Counted from the first letter of the stretch, positions 16,284 to 24,800 are shown. The stretch is DNA of 64,000 bases from an uncultured Eubacterium sp. (GCA_949959185.1 CATLIX010000002.1:60288-124287), one strand, 5' to 3'. Notes: generated from the letters alone by a model not told the origin. Program-made: numbers and translations.

Positions 16284-17342
16284 ATGGAAAAAAATATTAT
16301 ATTCTTTAACAGGTTAAGTGTAAAATATGGAATCGAAAATGCCATGGAGCAGGGTGTGAATTACTATGATACCGCATGGGGCTACCACAATGGGAACTCA
16401 GAGCTGGTAATGGGAAAGGCACTGAGCCGCTATCCGCGGGAGAACTTTTATCTTGCCACAAAATTTCCGGGGTACGACCTTTCCAATATGGACAAGGTGG
16501 AAGAAATTTTTGAAAAGCAGCTGGAAAAATGCCAGGTTTCCTATTTTGACTTTTATCTGTTCCACAATGTCTGTGAGATGAATATTGACGCTTATCTGGA
16601 TGAGAAATACGGAATTTACAGGTATCTGACGGAACAGAAGAAAAATGGGCGTATCCGTCATCTGGGATTTTCCGCTCACGGAAGCCTGGAGGTGATGAAG
16701 CGTTTCCTGGAGGCATATGGAAAAGACATGGAATTCTGCCAGATTCAGCTTAATTATCTGGACTGGTCTTTCCAGGAAGCGAAAGAAAAAATGGAATTGC
16801 TGAAGGATTACAACCTTCCGGTGTGGGTGATGGAACCGCTGCGAGGCGGAAAACTTGCAAAACTGCCGGAGAAGGAGACGGAAATCCTGCAAAATCTTCG
16901 TCCGGAGGAAGGGATTCCGGCCTGGGCCTTCCGGTTTCTCCAGTCGCTGCCGGAGGTGACGGTGGTGCTTTCCGGTATGTCAGATTTGAGTCAGATGAAA
17001 GAAAATATCAGAACATTTGAGAAAGATATTCCGCTGAATCAGGAGGAAATGGATATGCTGCTCTCAGTGGCGGAAGGGATGCTGAACGGAACGCTGCCCT
17101 GTACCGCCTGTCACTACTGTGTGAGCCACTGTCCGCAGGGACTGGACATTCCCTCTTTGCTGGAGCTTTACAATGAGCATAATTTTACCGGGGGAGGGTT
17201 TATTGCGCCCATGGCGCTGATGGCGGTGCCGAAAGAAAAACATCCGGATGCCTGCGTGGGCTGCAGAAGCTGTGAAGCAGTCTGCCCCCAGCAGATTAAA
17301 ATATCAGAGGCCATGGCAGACTTTGCAGAAAAATTAAAGTAA
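16284..17342 (+). CDS. Aldo/keto reductase with C-terminal 4Fe-4S domain, N-terminus apparently missing
   Basis: The NADPH-linked aldo/keto reductase barrel is recognisable from residue 20 onward: catalytic Asp and Tyr in YYDTAWGYH, Lys in ATKFPG and His in LFHN. The C-terminal 90 residues carry two ferredoxin-like clusters, CTACHYCVSHCP and CVGCRSCEAVCP, typical of a clostridial subfamily. Those homologues begin with about 30-40 extra residues forming the first strand and a GFG(T/C)MR motif, and these are absent here. The first 15 residues look unrelated, and no ribosome binding site precedes the ATG. The 5' end was therefore probably replaced or lost, and the product may be inactive. The substrate is unknown. 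Confidence 0.75.
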   Translation: MEKNIIFFNRLSVKYGIENAMEQGVNYYDTAWGYHNGNSELVMGKALSRYPRENFYLATKFPGYDLSNMDKVEEIFEKQLEKCQVSYFDFYLFHNVCEMNIDAYLDEKYGIYRYLTEQKKNGRIRHLGFSAHGSLEVMKRFLEAYGKDMEFCQIQLNYLDWSFQEAKEKMELLKDYNLPVWVMEPLRGGKLAKLPEKETEILQNLRPEEGIPAWAFRFLQSLPEVTVVLSGMSDLSQMKENIRTFEKDIPLNQEEMDMLLSVAEGMLNGTLPCTACHYCVSHCPQGLDIPSLLELYNEHNFTGGGFIAPMALMAVPKEKHPDACVGCRSCEAVCPQQIKISEAMADFAEKLK

Positions 17343-17352
17343 GTTTCCTCAC

Positions 17353-17381
17353 TTGACGGCTGCGGGGTTTCCGTTCATAAT
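17353..17381 (+). promoter_or_regulatory. Sigma-A promoter of the GntR gene
   Basis: TTGACG (17353-17358), a 17-base spacer and CATAAT (17376-17381) lie 38 bases before the gene start. Confidence 0.65.
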
Positions 17382-17419
17382 ATATAGAAATAAAATCTAC
17401 TGGTATGGGAGAATACGTT

Positions 17420-18130
17420 ATGAAAGAAGCGCAGTCACTGCAGGGGCAGGCATATGATTATCTGATTGAAATGATAAAAGACGGGGAACTGGAAGCCGGG
17501 AAGATATATTCTCTGAATCAAATGGCCAGGAAGGCCGGGGTTTCCAGAACCCCTTTTCGCGATGCGGTGCTGCGGCTGGAGCAGGAACGTTACCTGGACA
17601 TGCTGCCCAGCAAAGGGTTTATCTTACATAGTATGACAAAAGAAGATATTCAGGAGACCTATCAGATTCGAAACGCCATTGAATCTTATTGCTTTAAACA
17701 GCTTTCGCTGCACCTTGACACAGCCAGAGGGCAGGAGTACATTCTGAAAATGACCAATAAAGTCGTAAAGCAGAAAGAAATTTTTCACTCCACCGGTTCC
17801 AGTGAGGAATTTGGAAGAAAGGATTATGAATTCCACCGGAGCGTTGTCCAGTATCTTGGAAATGAATCCATGCTGGAAATTTACCGCAGTTTTATGTATC
17901 GGATTTTCTGGCTGAACGTTACTTCTTTTGCCAGAGAGGGACGAATGGAAGATACCATTACGGAACACAGAACCATACTGGAAACCGTACGGGAACGGGA
18001 TCTGGACAGACTGGAATGGCTGATTGAGCACCATCTTACCATTGCCCAGAATATCAATCTGCAGTTTCTGGAGAAAAAGGAAGAACAGTTAAAACAGCAA
18101 TTATCCGGCAAAATGGAAGATTCCTTTTAA
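17420..18130 (+). CDS. GntR-family transcriptional regulator (FadR subfamily, FCD domain)
   Basis: This is a 236-residue DNA-binding regulator. The N-terminal winged helix contains LNQMARKAGVSRTPFRDAVLRLEQERYL near residues 32-60, followed by a helical FCD ligand domain with the metal-binding pattern YEFHRSVV near residue 140, TEHRTIL near 185 and WLIEHHL near 205. Such regulators usually sense small organic acids. GGGAGA precedes the ATG at 17420; the ATG at 17405 is less well placed. It stands next to the oppositely oriented acid-sugar catabolic cluster, whose two promoter regions carry matching palindromes. It is therefore the obvious candidate repressor of that cluster. Confidence 0.88.
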   Translation: MKEAQSLQGQAYDYLIEMIKDGELEAGKIYSLNQMARKAGVSRTPFRDAVLRLEQERYLDMLPSKGFILHSMTKEDIQETYQIRNAIESYCFKQLSLHLDTARGQEYILKMTNKVVKQKEIFHSTGSSEEFGRKDYEFHRSVVQYLGNESMLEIYRSFMYRIFWLNVTSFAREGRMEDTITEHRTILETVRERDLDRLEWLIEHHLTIAQNINLQFLEKKEEQLKQQLSGKMEDSF

Positions 18131-18177
18131 ATATAACTGAATGGAATTTAATGAAAATGGCGGCAGATATAACAGGC

Positions 18178-18212
18178 AGGAGCCCTTTCCCAGGCAGTGG
18201 AAAGGGCTCCTT
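18178..18212. terminator. Strong hairpin between the converging GntR and permease genes
   Basis: A perfect 13-bp stem (AGGAGCCCTTTCC and its complement) has an 8-base loop. T runs are short on both sides, but the position between converging genes fits a bidirectional terminator. Confidence 0.7.
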
Positions 18213-18256
18213 CTGATAAAAGGAAACTTATGTTATTTTGCAGAATACGTCTGACA

Positions 18257-19171
18257 TTAACCTATGGGAAAGCAGGCGTTAATCAGAAAGGTCATAATTA
18301 AAATAGCAGTTGCCGGCGGGTCAATATGGGAATCGGTTCCGCTGTTGACCATATTGCCTGTGATATCGGCAAGGAGCCCGGACAGCGTGCCGAACAGGAT
18401 ACTGACTGCAAGAGCAAGATACAGATTGCCGGTTGCCCCGTAAGACTGTACCACGGCGGCAGCGGCGATGATTACAATATGATGGCAGCCAAAGAAGTTG
18501 TGGCCCATGGCTGCGAAAGCCAGGCCGAATGCGGCCATACCGAAAATCAGCTGGGGATAGCAGCCGCCAAACCCGTCGATGGGAACGCCTGCATAAACGG
18601 CTCCCACATAGACGCCGCCCACCACAAGGCTGTAAGCCATGCTAATCAGAAGGGTGGTGGAGAAGGCCTTGCCCTTACTGATGAGTGCTGTTCCCGTTCT
18701 CAGTTTTCCTCTGCCGAACAGGAAGCGGACCAGGATGGCAGAGCAGAATACGGTAAGTCCTGGGGTATCGGTAACCAGACGGGGAGAAATCGTCCCGGCA
18801 AAGAGATTTCCCGCCACCAGTTCTTTGAACAGAAAGCCAATTACGCCGAAGATACCGCCCACCAGCAGTACGCCGGGTTCGTTCAGCCCGGACAGAGGCG
18901 TAATGATATCGGCGCCGTTTTCTGTGATACCTTTCTTTTTGGCAAAAGCAGAAGCGGCCACGCCTCCGGCAAAGGCCACATAAGGTCCGAAAAACGGTCC
19001 GAACGCAACATAGTTCAGTAAGATATTGGATGCATCGCCTGCGCCGCACATACTGGCCACAGAACCTGCAATGGCGAAAACACCGGTCAGGACGAATGAT
19101 GCCAGTCCGCCGACAGAAGCGGCAAATACACCGCCTCCGAATGCAGCAATAAGACATAAAATATTTATCAT
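18257..19171 (-). CDS. Polytopic membrane transporter of the acid-sugar cluster
   Basis: The 304-residue protein is Gly/Ala-rich and almost entirely membrane-embedded, with about nine or ten hydrophobic helices and conspicuous GG and NxxG motifs such as GPFFGPYVAFAGG and GHNFFGCHH. I do not recognise a named transporter family. Its position as the last gene of a cluster with cyclase, kinase and dehydrogenase suggests that it imports the pathway's substrate. AGGAGG lies 11 bases before the ATG at 19171; an upstream in-frame ATG at 19207 is less likely. It has its own promoter region with an ATATAC-N2-GTATAT operator and is separated from the cyclase gene by nested hairpins, so it can be transcribed separately. 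Confidence 0.75.
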   Translation of the reverse strand: MINILCLIAAFGGGVFAASVGGLASFVLTGVFAIAGSVASMCGAGDASNILLNYVAFGPFFGPYVAFAGGVAASAFAKKKGITENGADIITPLSGLNEPGVLLVGGIFGVIGFLFKELVAGNLFAGTISPRLVTDTPGLTVFCSAILVRFLFGRGKLRTGTALISKGKAFSTTLLISMAYSLVVGGVYVGAVYAGVPIDGFGGCYPQLIFGMAAFGLAFAAMGHNFFGCHHIVIIAAAAVVQSYGATGNLYLALAVSILFGTLSGLLADITGNMVNSGTDSHIDPPATAILIMTFLINACFPIG

Positions 19172-19211
19172 AAGTAATAATACCTCCTGTGATTGAATGC
19201 AATACAATAAA

Positions 19212-19227
19212 TATATACGTGTATATA
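19212..19227 (-). promoter_or_regulatory. GntR-operator-like palindrome upstream of the permease gene
   Basis: TATATAC and GTATATA flank a two-base centre. The core ATATAC-N2-GTATAT is the same as in the 22475-22492 palindrome. It lies in a possible promoter spacer (TTCATT, 16 bases, TATATT on the minus strand). Confidence 0.65.
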
Positions 19228-19308
19228 CATGAATGAAACTATTGATTTTACAGGTTATCTGCGCTATACTTGACAGTGAAATCAGAAGTTGCAGCTCTGA
19301 TTTTGGGG

Positions 19309-19365
19309 AAGGCGCCTTTTCTGTAAATAATATTTGTCAAAACGGAATTTACGAAAAGGCGCCTT
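19309..19365 (-). terminator. Hairpin downstream of the cyclase gene
   Basis: AAGGCGCCTTTTC-GTAAAT (19309-19328) and its near-perfect complement (19347-19365) form a long stem. A second hairpin, AAATCAGA / TCTGATTT, sits just beyond at about 19280-19304. Together they would end transcription of the dehydrogenase-kinase-cyclase operon. Confidence 0.6.
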
Positions 19366-19376
19366 TCTGATTTTTA

Positions 19377-20066
19377 CTAATCTTCGATTTCAGCAATACA
19401 TACCACCTGACTGGAATCCAGTCCTTTGATTCTGAGGGGAGCATTGAAGAATCTTGTGATTTTTGCACCTTTTGGAATTTCGGATAAATGCATGTCTTCT
19501 ACGCCGGTGACAAATTTTCCGGTATAATATCCAAGCATATGTCTGTGGCAGTCCGGCGGAAGTTCTCCTTCGGGACATTTGGAGGAGGCGGAGCCGATGG
19601 CAAGGAAATCCATGCCCACACCTTTCAGATTGGGAAATTCTTCTGTCAGGTAGTCGCCTGCATCCGGTGCGATATAAGCGCCTTCGTTCTGGTAAAGATT
19701 CTGGTTGGTATCCCGGTACTGCTCCATTCCCGTGCGAATCAGTGCAAAGGAAACCTCTGATAAAGTATCTGCAAAAGGCAGAAGGTCTGCTTTGTGGATA
19801 CCTTCAGCAGGGCCTTTTGGGATTTCCAGCAGAGCTATTTTTGTATGGCAGAAATACTCTATGGGCAGTTCATTGATGTTCAGTCCGTCTTTTACAAAAT
19901 GACGGGGCGCATCCATGTGGGTACCGCAGTGGTTGGGAAGTTCTGAGGTAAAACTGCAGAAAGGACAGTCCTCTGACACGTCTGTACACTGCTTTACCTG
20001 AACAACGGGTTCTCCCGGCCATGCATATCCTTCCGGGTCCAGGGGATGAGATAAAAACAGAAACAT
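19377..20066 (-). CDS. Cyclase-family metal-dependent hydrolase
   Basis: This 229-residue protein carries the cyclase/kynurenine-formamidase signature HCGTHMDAPRHF near residue 46, whose His and Asp residues bind the metal. Family members open cyclic or amide bonds, for example N-formylkynurenine, isatin or lactone-like substrates. A second His pair near residues 173-176 (CHRHML) also fits the family. AGGAGG precedes the ATG. It is the third gene of an operon with a hydroxyacid dehydrogenase and a four-carbon acid-sugar kinase. It may therefore act on a lactone or amide of a short sugar acid, but the substrate is not shown by the sequence. Confidence 0.85.
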   Translation of the reverse strand: MFLFLSHPLDPEGYAWPGEPVVQVKQCTDVSEDCPFCSFTSELPNHCGTHMDAPRHFVKDGLNINELPIEYFCHTKIALLEIPKGPAEGIHKADLLPFADTLSEVSFALIRTGMEQYRDTNQNLYQNEGAYIAPDAGDYLTEEFPNLKGVGMDFLAIGSASSKCPEGELPPDCHRHMLGYYTGKFVTGVEDMHLSEIPKGAKITRFFNAPLRIKGLDSSQVVCIAEIED

Positions 20067-20107
20067 AATAATTCCTCCTTAATATGTAATATGGTTTTGC
20101 ACATGTT

Positions 20108-21532
20108 TCATGGCTGCATTAAGATTTCAGCGGCTTCTTTCAGGGTGGAAATTTCTCCTACATTTCCGGGGAAGATGACATAGGGAGTCAGCGGGAATTT
20201 GCTTTCCGCCCCGGTCTGCCATACGGGAATGCCGGGCTTAATCTGTCCCAGTACGCTGGCTTTCTGTACAGCAAGGGCTTTGGTGCCCACGTCTGAGGAG
20301 GTAATGCCTCCTTTGGCGATGACGAAAGCGGGGACTACGGATAATCTGCCTACCAGGGACTGTACCGCGTCCGAGATTTTTACAGACAGCCGCAGGTCGT
20401 CTTCCTTATCTCCGGTATCTGCGGTAATCAGAGCCCTTGTGGTATAGACGCAGACCGTGGTTCCGGCTTTCAGATATTCTTCTTCCAGAGCAAGGCAGCG
20501 GGCTACCTCTCTGTCAAAAGCATCTTCCTCTCTGACCAGCGTGGCGTCCAGCTCCACAAATGCAATGTCAGGATTCTCCTTTAACATTTCAAGCTGCCGG
20601 GTGGTTTTTTCCGTATGGGAACCCACCACGATAATTCCGCCGTTGCCGGTTTCCCGGACTACCATCTGGTCTCTGGTCAGCAGGGGCTGGTCAGAAACGC
20701 CGCCCATTACCTTAACAATGGCGGCAGCGGTGCGGAACAGAAAGACTTTGCCTCTGGCCATGGCCCGGAACAGCGCGATACAGAATACTTTGATGTCGGC
20801 ATAGTCAATGGCGTTGACTATGATTTTGTTAAATCCGGTGACCTCCATAAGCTGCTGTTCTATGGCGTCAAGACGCATTTCCCGCAGGTCTTTCAGGGAG
20901 ATGGCGGTGACAGATTCTTTCCGGAAAGCTCCTTTTGTCTTTTCCTCCACGTATTCCTTCAGGTTGGAAACCGTGTAGCCGAAGGTTTTGTCTCTGGCAA
21001 ATTCTGTTTCGGCTGCGGGAATCAGCCGGTCGCCGTCTTTGACGTAATGGACGTCGTCAATGGTAAAGCGGCCGCCTTCCCGGAAGAAGGGGCAGAGAAT
21101 TTCACCGTCCACAGGTTTTCCGGTGTTTTTTTCATAAGATTCTTTCAGGACTGCGGTTTCCAGGGGATAATGTCCCCGGAGGGTGGAGTCGCTTCGGCTG
21201 ATAAAAATGTATTCGGTTCCGGTTTCCCTGGAAACTTCATCCACAACAGCCGCAATTTCCTTATGCACCTGTTCTGTCTGCGCCGCTGTAAATCCCCTGG
21301 AATTTGTCAGTATGTAGAACAGTTTGTTTTCTTCTGCAAATCCCTGGGTGATGCTGTCTTTTGTCCAGCTGGTATATACGGAAATGTCATGGACGGTCTG
21401 GACGCCCGTAGGGTCGTCATCCAGCACCACAATTTTTTTGCTGTTTTTGGAAATTTCCTGCTCCAGGAGCGTATCGGCCAGGGATTCGTCCACCGGAGCG
21501 TAAGAATTCAGCACATCTGCATGTAATGACAT
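20108..21532 (-). CDS. Four-carbon acid-sugar kinase family protein (DUF1537 type)
   Basis: This 474-residue ATP-dependent kinase belongs to the OtnK/DtnK family. The N-terminal substrate domain contains VVLDDDPTGVQTVHDISVYT near residue 35 and SRSDSTLRGHYPLE near residue 110. The C-terminal nucleotide domain contains VVGSHTEKTTRQLE near 300 and AKGGITSSDVGTKAL near 415. Known members phosphorylate tetronates or 3-oxo-tetronates before cleavage to a triose phosphate. The gene is preceded by AGGAGG and separated by 13 bases from the dehydrogenase gene. No aldolase or isomerase accompanies it, unlike the known tetronate clusters, so its substrate may differ. Confidence 0.88.
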   Translation of the reverse strand: MSLHADVLNSYAPVDESLADTLLEQEISKNSKKIVVLDDDPTGVQTVHDISVYTSWTKDSITQGFAEENKLFYILTNSRGFTAAQTEQVHKEIAAVVDEVSRETGTEYIFISRSDSTLRGHYPLETAVLKESYEKNTGKPVDGEILCPFFREGGRFTIDDVHYVKDGDRLIPAAETEFARDKTFGYTVSNLKEYVEEKTKGAFRKESVTAISLKDLREMRLDAIEQQLMEVTGFNKIIVNAIDYADIKVFCIALFRAMARGKVFLFRTAAAIVKVMGGVSDQPLLTRDQMVVRETGNGGIIVVGSHTEKTTRQLEMLKENPDIAFVELDATLVREEDAFDREVARCLALEEEYLKAGTTVCVYTTRALITADTGDKEDDLRLSVKISDAVQSLVGRLSVVPAFVIAKGGITSSDVGTKALAVQKASVLGQIKPGIPVWQTGAESKFPLTPYVIFPGNVGEISTLKEAAEILMQP

Positions 21533-21545
21533 GGGGACCTCCTTT

Positions 21546-22439
21546 CTATTCTTCTGTTTTTTTTACCTGCACGTCAGCCAGCCCTTCAAAATACTGTACG
21601 ATTCCGCCGTGATCGTCGTTCATATGTCCGTGGATTTTCAGGGTCTGCAGGATTTCATACAACTGGGCGGAGTAGGGGATGGGTACATCCAGAGAGTGGG
21701 CGGTGTTCACTACATTTTTGATGTCTTTGTGGTTGATGGATATTTTGCCTCCGGGTACGAAATTCCGCTCCACAATCATGGGAATTTTGGCGTCCAGCAC
21801 AGCGCTTCCGGCAAGGCCGCCCCGGATGGCATGGTATACCTTCAAAGGATCTGCGCCGGCCTTCGTGGCAAGGACAAAAGCCTCGGAGACAATGGCAATG
21901 GTGTTGTTGACAATAATCTGGTTGGCCAGTTTTGTAACGGAACCGCTGCCGCTGCCGCCAATCAGTACTGCTGAGGAGCCCATAATGTCAAAATAGGGCG
22001 TCAGAGCATCGAAATCTTTCCGGTCGCCTCCTGCCATAAAGGCCAGTGTTCCGTTGATGGCGCCGGGTTCACCGCCGGATACGGGAGCATCCACAAAGCC
22101 CACGCCGATTTTTGCCAGCTCGCTGTAACATTCCTGGGACTCCACAGGGGTGACGGAACTCATATCGCAGACGATAGTTCCGCTGGTCATGGCGGAGGCC
22201 AGCCCGCTTTTACCAAACAGGACGTCTTTGGATATGTCTCCATTGGGAAGTATCAGGAAAATTATGCTGCACTGAGCGGCAATTTCCCCATAGGTACCGG
22301 AAGCTGCGCCGGCTGCTGTCACTTCTTCCACCGCTTCTCTGTTCAGGTCGCATACCAGGAGCTCAACCTTTTCTTTTAACAGGTTCAGGGCCATGGGTTT
22401 TCCCATAATGCCCAGACCGATAAAACCAACTTTACTCAT
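21546..22439 (-). CDS. NAD(P)-dependent beta-hydroxyacid dehydrogenase
   Basis: This 297-residue oxidoreductase is of the 3-hydroxyisobutyrate / tartronate-semialdehyde reductase family. It has an N-terminal Rossmann motif GFIGLGIMGKPMALNL, the substrate-binding DAPVSGGEPGAINGTL near residue 117 and the catalytic-lysine helix GSVTKLANQIIVNN near residue 165. Related enzymes (GarR, LtnD) interconvert hydroxy and keto forms of short sugar acids. It is the first gene of the operon and has AGGAGG before its ATG. The promoter at 22469-22497 contains a perfect 18-bp palindrome. In this cluster it would supply the keto acid for the kinase, as LtnD does in tetronate pathways, though this is inferred. 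Confidence 0.9.
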   Translation of the reverse strand: MSKVGFIGLGIMGKPMALNLLKEKVELLVCDLNREAVEEVTAAGAASGTYGEIAAQCSIIFLILPNGDISKDVLFGKSGLASAMTSGTIVCDMSSVTPVESQECYSELAKIGVGFVDAPVSGGEPGAINGTLAFMAGGDRKDFDALTPYFDIMGSSAVLIGGSGSGSVTKLANQIIVNNTIAIVSEAFVLATKAGADPLKVYHAIRGGLAGSAVLDAKIPMIVERNFVPGGKISINHKDIKNVVNTAHSLDVPIPYSAQLYEILQTLKIHGHMNDDHGGIVQYFEGLADVQVKKTEE

Positions 22440-22468
22440 AACTTCCTCCTTTTTTATTTTATAATCCC

Positions 22469-22497
22469 ATTATACGATATACCGGTATATCGGTCAA
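22469..22497 (-). promoter_or_regulatory. Promoter of the acid-sugar operon with the operator filling the spacer
   Basis: On the minus strand TTGACC (22492-22497), a 17-base spacer and TATAAT (22469-22474) form a near-ideal promoter. The spacer is occupied by the perfect palindrome CGATATACCGGTATATCG (22475-22492). A bound dimer would exclude RNA polymerase. Confidence 0.85.
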
Positions 22498-22617
22498 GAA
22501 CTATTTTTGCATTTTGTACAAAAAATGAGAGAATTTTATCAGATTTTGTTGAAAAACAGATAAAAAATGATACAATAAAGGTAAGAATTTGTATAAGAAA
22601 AGATGTGAGGCAGAGTT

Positions 22618-24303
22618 ATGGAGAAAAAGGCGTCATTTAATCTTGCAGGGAAAGAAGAATTTGAGCATATCATGGAAGTGTTCGGCAGGTGCACCGACGA
22701 TTATCTGTTTTTGCTGGATCTGGACAACGGGGATTACATTATTTCTCAGCGTGCACTGGAAAAGTTTAATTTGCCTTCCACGCATTTTTCCAATGCGGGC
22801 AAGGTGCTGGAGCAGGTGATTTATCCGGAGGATTTTCCGGCTTTATCGGAAGAACTGGAACGTCTGAAATATAAGGGCGGTATGGAACACGATATGGAAT
22901 ACCGCTGGGTGGACCGGGAAGGACGCCTGGTCTGGATTAGCTGCCGGGGCGTGGTGATTCAGGATACCGGAGAAAAGAGCCGGATGCTGGTGGGAAGAAT
23001 TACGGAAATCGGAAGCAAGCGTAAGGCAGATGATGTGACGGGACTGTTTGCGGAACGCCAGTTACAGCTGGATTATAAGAAAATCTGGCGGAAAGGCCGG
23101 ATACAGGGAGCTCTTTTGCGAATCGGTGTGGACAATTTTAAAGAAGTGAATGAGCGCTACGGCATAGAAGTGGGGGACAGTGTCCTGAAGCTGATTGCCC
23201 AGTGTATGGAACAGGTCAGCGGAACGGAGCGCTGTTATAAGGTAAACGGAGATGAATTTCTGGTGCTGCTGATGGGAGATGATGTGCAGGAGGCCAGGAA
23301 GAAATACCACCAGGTCCGGATTCTGATTGAAGAACAGAGAAAAGAACAGGGTTATCGGAATTTTTATACCATTTCTTCCGGTGTGGTGGGATTTTCCAGC
23401 GAAGAACAGGATTTTGAAGATTTGTGCAATTATTCGGAATTTGCGCTGGGTATGGCCAAGAAGAACGGCAAGAACTGTTCTTATATTTTTCAGGAGGAAG
23501 ATTACAAGGCCTACATGAAGAGCCTGGATATTCAGGAAAAGCTCCGCTATGCGGTGAACCACGGTTTCGAGGGATTTGAAGTATATTATCAGCCGATTAT
23601 TTCGGTGGAGACAGAGCGGATTGTGGGTGCGGAAGCATTGCTGCGGTTTTCCGGCGAAGAATACGGAATGCTTTCACCGGGAATTTTCATTCCCATACTG
23701 GAGGAGAGCGGCCTGATTATTCCGGTGGGGGAATGGGTGTACCAGACTGCCATGCGCCAGGGTATGGAGTGGCAGGAGCTGATACCGAATTTCCGTATCA
23801 ATATCAATCTGTCTTTTATTCAGATTTGCAAGTCGGATGTGGTAAGCGGAATTATGGCTTCCATTCAGGAACTTGGTATCAATCCGGGAACCGTGTTGTT
23901 TGAGTTTACGGAAAGCGGCATGATTTCTTACGACGATTCGGTGCAGCGGCTTTTGGATGTGCTGAATGAGAATCAGGTAAAGATTGCACTGGACGATTTC
24001 GGAACGGGTTATTCTTCCCTTGCCTATCTGAAGAATCTCCGGGTGAATCTGCTGAAACTGGATCGGAGCTTTACCTCCAAGGCAGTTTCCAGTGATTTCG
24101 ACTATAAGCTGATTGGCCATATTGTGGACATGGCTCACAGCATTGGCATGGGCGTCTGCTTTGAGGGAATAGAGACGGAGGAAGAACTGATGAAGCTGCG
24201 CAGGCTGAGTCCCGATTATATTCAGGGCTTCTATTATGGAAAGCCGGTGGACCGGCAGAGGTTTTATGAACAGAATCTGCAGGGGGTTGGGAATATGGAG
24301 TGA
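22618..24303 (+). CDS. PAS-GGDEF-EAL protein, probable cyclic-di-GMP phosphodiesterase
   Basis: This 561-residue soluble signalling protein has a PAS domain at about 20-130, a GGDEF domain at about 150-300 and an EAL domain at about 310-555. The GGDEF loop reads NGDEF at residues 210-214, so the first Gly is Asn and synthase activity is doubtful. The EAL domain looks intact: EALLRF near 339, NINLSF, FEFTES, DDFGTGYSS, KLDRSF, EGIET and QGFYYGKP. It most likely degrades cyclic-di-GMP under PAS and possibly GTP control. There is no membrane segment. The ribosome binding site GTGAGG is modest. It stands alone and opposes the acid-sugar operon. Confidence 0.92.
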   Translation: MEKKASFNLAGKEEFEHIMEVFGRCTDDYLFLLDLDNGDYIISQRALEKFNLPSTHFSNAGKVLEQVIYPEDFPALSEELERLKYKGGMEHDMEYRWVDREGRLVWISCRGVVIQDTGEKSRMLVGRITEIGSKRKADDVTGLFAERQLQLDYKKIWRKGRIQGALLRIGVDNFKEVNERYGIEVGDSVLKLIAQCMEQVSGTERCYKVNGDEFLVLLMGDDVQEARKKYHQVRILIEEQRKEQGYRNFYTISSGVVGFSSEEQDFEDLCNYSEFALGMAKKNGKNCSYIFQEEDYKAYMKSLDIQEKLRYAVNHGFEGFEVYYQPIISVETERIVGAEALLRFSGEEYGMLSPGIFIPILEESGLIIPVGEWVYQTAMRQGMEWQELIPNFRININLSFIQICKSDVVSGIMASIQELGINPGTVLFEFTESGMISYDDSVQRLLDVLNENQVKIALDDFGTGYSSLAYLKNLRVNLLKLDRSFTSKAVSSDFDYKLIGHIVDMAHSIGMGVCFEGIETEEELMKLRRLSPDYIQGFYYGKPVDRQRFYEQNLQGVGNME

Positions 24304-24305
24304 AA

Positions 24306-24690
24306 GAGAAATCAGCTGTCGCCTATGTGGATATAAGTACAGCACTGACTCGTGGGTACCGGAAGCACGCTGCTGCTTTCCGTGTGATAGTCAACAGGGG
24401 TGGTTTCTGTTCCGTTCCACATCATAAGGGGATGGGAGGACCATGGGCCGTACAGGCTGTCTGCCACAGCGTACTGGCGCAGGCCGGAATCCACCATATA
24501 ATATTGATTGTTGTAGTGCTCCATACAGATTACGGAAATAATCTGTCCGGAAATCATTTTCGGATGACATGGGCTTTAAGACAACGCCCTCGTCTGTCCA
24601 GTTGTATAAATCGGTGGAACTGTACAGGTGGACTCCGGTGGCAGTATAGATTCCTCCGTATGATATAACTCCATTATAATGTGAATTAAG
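24306..24690 (-). pseudogene. Remnant of a glycoside hydrolase family 43-like gene
   Basis: Two minus-strand frames together resemble part of a GH43-type five-blade propeller. One, roughly 24690-24570, contains YSSTDLYNWTDEGVVL. The other, 24557-24312, contains NNQYYMVDSG, then DSLYGPWSSHPLMMW and a TESSSVLPV stretch. The frame changes near 24560, no start or catalytic N-terminal region is present, and the pieces end abruptly on both sides. This is a decayed fragment left between two unrelated genes. The stretch 24304-24800 otherwise holds only a C/G-poor spacer before the reductase stop. Confidence 0.6.
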
Positions 24691-24800
24691 GTTTTTGCAA
24701 CTTCTTTTTGGAAAATGGGAAAGTTTTCGGTAACAGTTCAGAACAGGACTTTGCACCTGCTGCAAAGTCCGTAAAATGTGTGAATTCTGTCAGAACGGAA

